Assembly: GCA_946803715.1 (NCBI GenBank)
Contig: CAMPET010000116.1
Coordinates: 151,320-163,346 of the forward strand
Length of the DNA stretch: 12,027 nucleotides
Direction: 5' to 3'
Source of the DNA: Beroe ovata
Taxonomy: Eukaryota; Ctenophora; Nuda; Beroida; Beroidae
Shown here: piece after piece, positions 1-7,500 of the stretch
Position numbering within the stretch: position 1 is the stretch's first letter
Layout: every line of letters begins with the position of its first letter
Program-made: the position numbers and the translations under genes
Notes under the pieces: model-generated
Database searches by the model: none
Told to the model about the DNA's origin: nothing
The model's input: only the letters and a program-made list of their open reading frames with translations

Positions 1-745
1 GTGTGTGCGTTTGGCTCATATGAATTGTTGATGATTCGGAGGCTTTAAATCCTGAATGATAGATTTTTCAATAAAGTTTTCTTCTTTACTTCGTTTCCCG
101 ACAGAATTGTTGCACAGAACTATAGGTACTTCCACTTTTTATTCTTAACCATATATCTTGATTACAAAATTACTCAAGAATAATTACTCCTTCTGTAATA
201 ATTAGTGGACGCTTACTCGCACCATTTTTGGGCATTTTGGCTCACTTTGCACGATTCTTCTTTCTGCTCGATGATATATCATACCCACTATATTTTCTGA
301 CCATAAAAATGAAAGAACAAAAATATTACAGGGTTTTCTTGAATATTTTTCGTGACCTTAAGAATTATTTTTGCTCTCAATAACATCATTTTCTTTGTTG
401 GAGCAGTTCTGGTGCTCACATTTTTGACTCAATTTTTGTGTTGACTGAGAAGAATCATGCTTCATGGTGAGTGATGGGGGATCATGTAGCTTCTCGGATC
501 GTTCATCGTTTCGATTTTAGACATTGATCGTTTTATCAGTAACTTTACCTATGACGTATTGTAACGTGACCGGTTTTTTGCTTATTATCTGTCAACAGAT
601 TGCCATATCATGAACCATCGGAATCATCTAGGAATCGTGTAGCAAGTATCAGCACGTGTAATACTGTCATTGTAATCTTGATTAGAAGAACATGTGTGTA
701 GCTATCCTTTCGCTATTGTTCAGTTCGATAGTAATAATATTGCTC
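1..745. other. AT-rich sequence with no gene seen
   Basis: No ORF, RNA gene or repeat family is recognised. An AATAAA occurs at 70-75, which could be a polyadenylation signal of a gene to the left or chance. One short open block with a strong gtgagt donor (about 411-467) is the only exon-like item; see the rejected list. Confidence 0.5.
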
Positions 746-1050
746 ACACAGACACAGACACAGACACACAGACACATACACACACACATATATACGCATA
801 CACACATACACATACACATACACACATACACACACACACACAGTACACACACACACACACACACNACATACACACACAGACACATACACATACACACACA
901 CACACACATGCACACATACACACGGACACACATAAACACACACATACAGTGTGTATTACACACGGACACACATACACATATACACACGGACACACACAAA
1001 CACGGACAGTAGACACGCGGACACACACACTCACACGATCTGACACCTGT
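746..1050. repeat. (CA)n microsatellite with ACACGGACACACA variants
   Basis: Long CA/TG-rich simple repeat with interruptions (CACATA, CACAGA) and, towards the right, repeated CACGGACACACA units at about 921, 962, 986 and 1012. The N at 865 marks an unresolved base or collapsed repeat. Reading frames here on both strands are composed of TH, CV or similar dipeptides and are not genes. Confidence 0.95.
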
Positions 1051-1113
1051 TAATGTTTATGAAGGAGCAGGTGGTTTGGTTGTTAACTACAGTACACTAC
1101 ATGCTGTCAATTG

Positions 1114-1186
1114 ACGCACACACACCCGCACACACACGCGCTCACACACACACGCTCACACATACACACAAGACACACACATAGTG
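1114..1186. repeat. second CA-rich tract
   Basis: A shorter imperfect CA repeat with CACGCGCTCAC interruptions, separated from the first by about 65 bp of unique sequence. The 1111-1437 reading frame begins inside it and is at least partly a repeat artefact. Confidence 0.9.
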
Positions 1187-1650
1187 TGTATCAATCGATT
1201 CAAATTCTGTATCATGAATGTTTGTTATCAGGGCTTTATTTATCGAAATCCTCACTTTCAAACACTCAATTGCACCGTATCCCAATCGTCAAGAGTCGAA
1301 TTTCAGTTAATGAAATGTTTCAATCAGGCTCCCAGCCAGCAAAAAACGATACATTACGAACGAAGGGGAAATTATACGATGCAAAGATTTCACAAAATAG
1401 CTACACTTCACCTTATATTGTGTCAGTGAGGCATTGAGACGTGGCAATCACTCTTTTACTCTTTGTGCGATTCCCTGGCTGAAGTATATCGAATGGAGGA
1501 GCGGGAAAGAGTCAAAGACAGATCAAGCACAAATCCATCGTTCATTCCAATTATCATTTGCCGTACCAATTAACAACTACTGCCGTCATAGAATCTCATG
1601 TAGTGTGTATGAGTTTCTATCGATATTCGATAACCTCCTCCCCTTTTCAG

Positions 1651-1740
1651 GGTCCAGAAGTCCGGTGGAACTAGTGCGACGGTCTCCCATTCTGAGAAGA
1701 AAATCGCCCCAGAACGTGAAGAGAACAAAGGAGGAAGAAG
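1651..1740 (+). CDS. possible upstream exon, basic Ser/Pro-rich
   Basis: A good polypyrimidine tract and cttttcag acceptor precede 1651, and a gtttgtgt donor follows 1740. The 90-nt block is open in the frame reading SRSPVELVRRSPILRRKSP and ends in an acidic KEEE stretch. Basic Ser/Pro-rich sequence of this kind is common between the zinc finger and PDZ of RIM proteins. The entry and exit phases are both 1, whereas the next firm exon (4247) needs phase 0, so at least one more exon would have to lie between them. I could not find it. It may belong to another transcript or be spurious. Confidence 0.4.
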
Positions 1741-3649
1741 GTTTGTGTGTGTGTGTTTTTCGTGTGTTTTTTATAATATTTGCAGCAATTTGGAATAAGC
1801 GACTTGGAGTATTAAAACGTATTGATGGATTATTGCTTATGTATACCGTTCGCGATTGCCGATGTTAACCATTGATCGGTTCTGCATTTGCAAAATTTCC
1901 TCGAGACGGTTTTCTATTGAGCAACTTGTAGGACGTAGGTTTATTAGCCTGCATAGGTGAGAGCACACTGTACTGTATGTGATTATTTCTCAGCAAAACT
2001 CAGTGATCACTTAGAGTTAGACCACTTTGGAATCAGTGTGTCTCATTGGTATTCGTGTTTTTGCAGGGCTTGCTTCCCACGTGATCCGGGCGTGGTTTTA
2101 CAGCCCGTATGGATTCTGCATGATGATATAAAGGGTGGTTATTAGTAGTTTGAGAGTAGCTGAGTTGATTTGACCGAAATCGGAGTCCTAAGTGCCACTA
2201 AAGTCCCCATTTCAGACCTCCTCATTCACTCCACTTTCTGCCGATACTAACATCCGAAATTGGAAGAAAATTTGTTGTCCCATTTTCATGCAGATAGGTA
2301 CTACGGATCTCTATGTTTTTTTGGACGCTGAATCGATCCCAGATCGAATTTTGGCCCCATATTGGCATATTGCTTCCCTTGGATGTTGTATCCCACGTGA
2401 CTTCGAGATCACATATGAGGAGAAATTGGAATTTTCGCTGATTTCTAGTCGAGTTAGGCCCCAGCAAAATGTACATTTGAAGATTAGAGACCTTCACTCA
2501 CAACAACTTTGAGAAATTGCACGACTCTGTCTCGGTGAGCCGTTTCCTTTGTTGGAGCTGAATGGTGTCCATCATCTGGATGATGGTCTTACGTCAGTAT
2601 CATTATTGGAAGGTACCTTATTGTAGAGGGGGGGGCTATAAGCTGTAAAGAGCTTAGCTGATCAAGCAGGAAGTTTTATCGATCAATTTGGAAAGGTTCC
2701 AAATGTTATCGAGGCTTGTCTCATACACGGGCATTGAGCAATCTGATCGTATCGTGAATTACTACGGGCATTTTTATGGCTCAGCAGGAGCGGTGTTCAG
2801 AGTTCAGCGGGTTCATGAGGGAAAAGCACAGAGGTCAAGATGATGTTACTTGCAGCTGTAGGTGATGGCTGATGATAGATTCCGGTTTAAATATTTCCAC
2901 GATATTGGATGCTCCTTGATATATTTGGTTAATCAATGAATAGCAATCTCGTCACCTGATGTCCCTTGCTCGGATCATGTTCGAGCCATACCAACACCGA
3001 CACCAACTGTAGTACCAAACAACACCCTATGCATTTCATACATTGTACCTACGCTATGTTGATATGACACAATGCTTTCAGACATAGTTCCCATTGTGCT
3101 ACACTTCATTGTATATCAACACAAATAGTACCTACTTGTTCCTGGAATGAATACCAGTTGTAGAACAGTACTACTGTCAGAATTGTGATCATTTCAAACA
3201 CCGCGAAAGACAGTGCTAAGTAATGTTTTAGGAATTTTACCTCTAACTGGAATTTGGTTGTTCAAGCTTTCATTCTTCTGAAAGAACATGACAACTACTA
3301 TATAGGCTATATTCATGGACTGTCAGAGAGTAAACCTTTGTTGAACTGTAACAAGTTGTCTAATCACTGGCAATTATTGAGCCCGGGGCTTTATTATGTA
3401 CACACACACGCCAATTAGAACAGTGTGTGGCGTAGATCAAAGAGCTGGAATGTCTCATTAACATTCCTAATATGGTTTAATGAGATAACAACATTGTGAT
3501 ATAGGTACCTTTGATACCTTTACCTTATAACACTCACATCCAATACCTACCTCCACTGAGTTATAACTGGGTGCAAATTGTATTATGAGAATATCATGGC
3601 CTAAAGGACAAAGGTGTAACGTAGCAGACTACGGTTGGAAAGTTTGAGT

Positions 3650-3677
3650 GTATGACTGGTCACGTATGAGTGGTCAC
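3650..3677. repeat. 14-bp tandem duplication
   Basis: GTATGACTGGTCAC (3650-3663) is followed at once by GTATGAGTGGTCAC (3664-3677), with one mismatch. Confidence 0.85.
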
Positions 3678-3738
3678 AAATACTATTTACAAGTTTCCAT
3701 ATTTTGGGGCATGGATAATGTTTCATCTTTATCAGGTT

Positions 3739-3781
3739 ATAGGTACCTACATGCTTCTTTTGCAACCATGTAGGAACCTAT
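3739..3781. repeat. 15-bp inverted repeat (hairpin)
   Basis: Left arm ATAGGTACCTACATG (3739-3753) and right arm CATGTAGGAACCTAT (3767-3781) pair at 14 of 15 positions around a 13-nt loop. The left arm itself contains the palindrome GTACCTAC/GTAGGTAC core. It may be a remnant of a small inverted-repeat element or a structured intron segment. Confidence 0.8.
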
Positions 3782-4246
3782 TATCGAGTTATCGGATTTA
3801 AACCTCGGAATTGAACAGTCGAACCTCTCATACTTCCTCACATTTCATTAAACTCAGGTTACTAGGTCTGTAAAACTATTCTATCCATGGCAAGCATGAA
3901 AATATAGTCGAAACCTCAAAACTAGAAAACCTTACTATACCTAGGCACCAGACACCTTGCGATTATACCATCGAAGTCAATCATGCCACAGTCCCATGTG
4001 TTTGACAATACCACTTTTTACAGTGTATGCACTCTAAGAGATATAGTGACTCGATGCTATTTGAAACATAAAAGTCACATTTAATTGAGAGAACGGTACA
4101 GCTGGGTGATTCCATTGACAGAAACGTAACGCGCGAGTAGAAAAAGCAGGTCTGAGGAATAAGTCGTGTTTGTATCTTGATAGTTTTCGCGCCGCGCGCG
4201 CAGGCTACTTGATTTGTTGACTGCTTAATTTCGATATCTCTCACAG

Positions 4247-4525
4247 TTAACTTCCCCGTCAGTGCCGACTAAGAAGGCAGAGGAAACTGACTTGGAAGTT
4301 TTCAACGTTCTACAGGTAAAATTGCTTGAAATAGATATCTGGTTGATTAACTGGCAGAGTGGCAGTGGCAGTGGCACTGTGATTATGGCATGAAATAGCT
4401 AGTCATACTGCAGGCACTGAAAGACGGGAAATCAACACACGAAATCGAGTGTTCCAGGAATATAGTGGAACGCAGTGCTACTCTCAGCAGGTCACCTGAT
4501 TTCAAGCCACACCGTGAGGACCAGG
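4247..4525 (+). CDS. RIM-like gene: two exons leading into the PDZ domain
   Basis: Exon 4247-4315 (phase 0 to 0, 23 codons) follows a tctctcacag acceptor. Exon 4414-4525 (phase 0 to 1) ends at a gtgggt donor. They encode LTSPSVPTKKAEETDLEVF and then a charged stretch with SATLSRSPDFKPHRED. The second exon runs directly into the first PDZ strand across a G|GA codon. No domain is recognised in the first 60 residues; by position this is the pre-PDZ linker of RIM. An alternative acceptor at 4262 would shorten the first exon but would break the phase-0 entry. Confidence 0.65.
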
Positions 4526-7500
4526 GTGGGTAATTAGCTAATTAGCTGTTGTTACCACATTACGTGATAGTCGGGATGCAATCTTATCTGCTTTGATGAT
4601 CCAAATACCTAAATAGATGAGATACTCATGCTACATCGAAGTTGTACATTGCAGCCGTCCAGCATTTTTATTTAAGTATTTAGAAGAGTTAAAACCTGTC
4701 CTCAATCAGCGAGATAATCAATTCTAGTGTGAATAATTACATAATTGGATAATTGCCGGATTAAGTGTGAATTGGCATAACTGATTACCTACAGGAGGGC
4801 AGTTTGGGGTGCGGATAGTCGGAGGAAAGAAGACCTCTGGGGGACTCCTCTGTGCGTTCGTGGCATCCATAGTCCCCGGTAGTCCAGCCAGCTATTCTCC
4901 GGATATCCACGAGGGTAGGTTTCTATAATAGGTTTCTATAATAGGTTTCTATATAAGCCTAGCTTCATTAAGACCAGTCTGAGGGGGGTTTGCAATAACA
5001 CAATCTCTCTGCTTGCAGGTGACTTAGTGCTGCGATGGAATGATAAGATCCTGATAGGTCTGACCTACGAGGAATGTCAAGATTGTCTGGATGATTGCCA
5101 AAGTGTGGACCTCGTTGTGTCAAACTTCCTCAGGTTTGGGATAATCATTGTGGTCAGACAATGGTTTGATAGTTTCGCTTGTGGCTATAACTTTGAGAAA
5201 GCAATGCACCCCCTCTTTAACATTTGAAAGGCTCTTTGCACTTATAGCTAGAATGACTCGGCCAAATTCACTCCTATTCTTCTCTCTATCTAGGGGTAGC
5301 TACCGGAGATATAAGCCCCGGACATCAGCCAGTGCTAGTAGATCGGGCAGTGTTGAGAGTATCCTGAGGGGAACCACTCAGAAGTGGCTGACGATCACAC
5401 GACGAGGCATGCTAGCACGGCTACCAGAGACCAGGTTAGAGAATAGAGTGAGACTGATAGAGTGAGGCTTGTGAGAGTGAGACTAGGCCGCGAGACTACG
5501 TGAGACGATAGCGATACTTTATGAGACGATAGCGAGACTTGATGAGACAATAGCGAGACTTTAGGCTGGATCGCTAATACAGATGGACGTTATCAACCCC
5601 CCCACATATTATCTGTGTTTCAGGGAAGATGCTAGCGTCAACAGTGGTAGTATAGAGGAACAGCCAGGAATTGAAGATCAACTCACAGACTCGACCAAGA
5701 TAAAGGTAGGGAGAATGAGAATGATAATTTTAGTCGAGATTTGAGACTCTCGCAATCTCGAAGATGATGTTTGGCGCTTTCGATTCGATATTATGTTCTG
5801 ATCTGTCTTCATTCAAAGACAGGACATATCGAACCGAAAGGAATATGCTCAGAGGCTCTTCGAATGTTTTGAACTACTATTTTTCCCCCAGGTGGAACTG
5901 AAGGTAATGTACGTTGGTATGGATGAGAGGTTATCAGTGCACCTGATACAGGCAGCAAATATACCGTACCGGGAGAGGAATGAGGGTCTCGATGTTTTCT
6001 GTAAAGTTTATCTTCTTCCCGATACGGGGTAAGTGGGTCAATAAGAGTGTGAGTGAGCGTGTGATTGCATTCAGACGCGGGTTTATTAATCAGCAAGTTC
6101 GTGATAATGGGGGGGGGTAGGTGGGTTTTGAGGATTATAATAGCATTGAAAACAGTTGGAAAATAAAGAGATATGAGTTGCCAGTGTACCAATTATTATG
6201 CTGGCTAGGCATAATCATTGGTTTGATAGGATACCAATACCATTGCAGAGCGGATAATTGTAAGAAACGTTCCAAAACCGCTGCGAAGACCTATAACCCT
6301 TACTGGAACCAACACATCGAGTTTCAGCACATCACAGCTAAAGAGGTTGACATGATAATAAGAGTGGTCACTAGGTTTGAATTATCATCAGATTAGGAAA
6401 GACGATTTTCCAGATCGGCAGATCATTCCATGCCCGATATATTTCAGTTAGCGGAGAAGAGACTCGAAGTTACTCTTATGATGTACCACTGGCTTCAGAA
6501 GGATCAACCTTTAGGACAGGTACGGTGATATGTTCCCCACCCCTTACAGAACCACGAACGAATGGTTTAGATTATTAACCATGGACATTGGACGTGTCTC
6601 CAAAGTTCTATCCATGATTGCGGTAATTTATCGCTTGTTCACCAACATTTCAGGTTGAGATTGATATGAGCGACCGACGCGCACTATCTGGTCAAAACAC
6701 GTGGTATTACCTCAAACCCCCTCCCTCTTCCTCTCCCTCCTCAAGTCTGGAGTGCCCCTCATCGCCCTATGGCGAGAGCCGGAAATCTTCCCTCGCCGGA
6801 CTTGCCGATTCTCGAAAATCGTCCCAGGGTTCCGCCAGTATGAATCTCTGTGACAGAAAATCGTCCCAAAACGAGGGCAAAAAGTCGTATGCCATCGAGA
6901 ATAGGAAAATATCTTCGGATACGTCTGAATCGGGGTAAATTTCTCAGTTTATCAATCTGTCTAAATCATCCACACAAATTTATAAGATGCGTGAAACCGA
7001 TAAATTCTGTTCCAGGCAAACTGTCTCAAGGTATCTATCTGATTTGGTGAAAGAAAAGGTTTCTATTCAACACCGGATAACATTTAGTACATTCGACTCT
7101 AAGAAAGGTGAATATTGAAGTTCGTCCCTATACTCCCATGCATTTCATCGCTAGATTTCGAAACATGATGACCTCCACAATATAGACGCCATATAGGTAA
7201 TCGCTGTCATTGAATTTGATCCAAGTCATCCATCCTCCCCTAGATATTGTGCCTGATATCAGACGGAGTGCTTCAGACTCAACCAAACCCCAGAAACCTC
7301 CAAAACAGAAAACACTCGCACAACAACGTAAGATTCTTTCAATCAGCATGAAAAGACAACGATGTGACGAACAATATCATACGCGGTATCACAGGATTGA
7401 AGATTAGCACTCACTCATTCTCTTACCCCACAACTTGCAGAGCCTGGGGGTGCTGGTGACGATGATAGCTCTGACAACGTGTTCTCAACTGCGGCTACCA

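Larger units (their letters stand above)
1741..4246. other. long non-coding stretch, probably intron or upstream region of the RIM-like gene
   Basis: About 2.5 kb without a firm exon. It holds a 107-codon open stretch (2192-2512) of doubtful meaning, a G8 run (2629-2636), recurring GTACCTAC words (about 3048, 3132, 3743), a short tandem duplication (3650-3677), a hairpin (3739-3781) and a CpG-dense patch (4188-4201). If the gene's N-terminal exons are to the left, this would be a long intron. Confidence 0.5.

Noticed and set aside
70-75. AATAAA polyadenylation signal
   Set aside because: Single hexamer in AT-rich DNA with no identifiable gene end beside it.
411-467. Short block between a gagcag acceptor and a strong gtgagt donor (SGAHIFDSIFVLTEKNHAS)
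   Set aside because: No domain, poor pyrimidine tract, no phase partner found; a good donor alone is too little.
682-1053. Overlapping open frames on both strands across the CA tract
   Set aside because: They read only Thr-His or Cys-Val type dipeptides from a microsatellite and span the N; not coding.
1307-1425. Open block after tttcag, encoding NEMFQSGSQPAKNDT and ending before gtgagg
   Set aside because: Exon-like, but it ends in phase 0 and cannot join the 1651 exon (phase 1); in phase 0 that exon has an early TAG. No homology recognised.
2067-2145. Possible exon after tttttgcag (ACFPRDPGVVLQPVW)
   Set aside because: Frame that matches upstream phase 1 hits a TAA soon, and no similarity to RIM is visible.
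3981-4244. 87-codon minus-strand frame
   Set aside because: No recognised motif; ends beside the first firm + strand exon and looks like a chance frame.
6109-6117. G9 run (and G8 at 2629) as a quadruplex element
   Set aside because: Single G runs; no set of four spaced G-tracts nearby.
5809-6192. 127-codon minus-strand frame
   Set aside because: It is antisense to a C2A exon and its flanking introns; shadow.
6346-6447. Reading on past 6345 (VDMIIRVVTRFELSSD) as part of C2A
   Set aside because: It reaches a TAG, and the split at 6345/6448 restores the standard C2 strand LAEKRLEV in phase.
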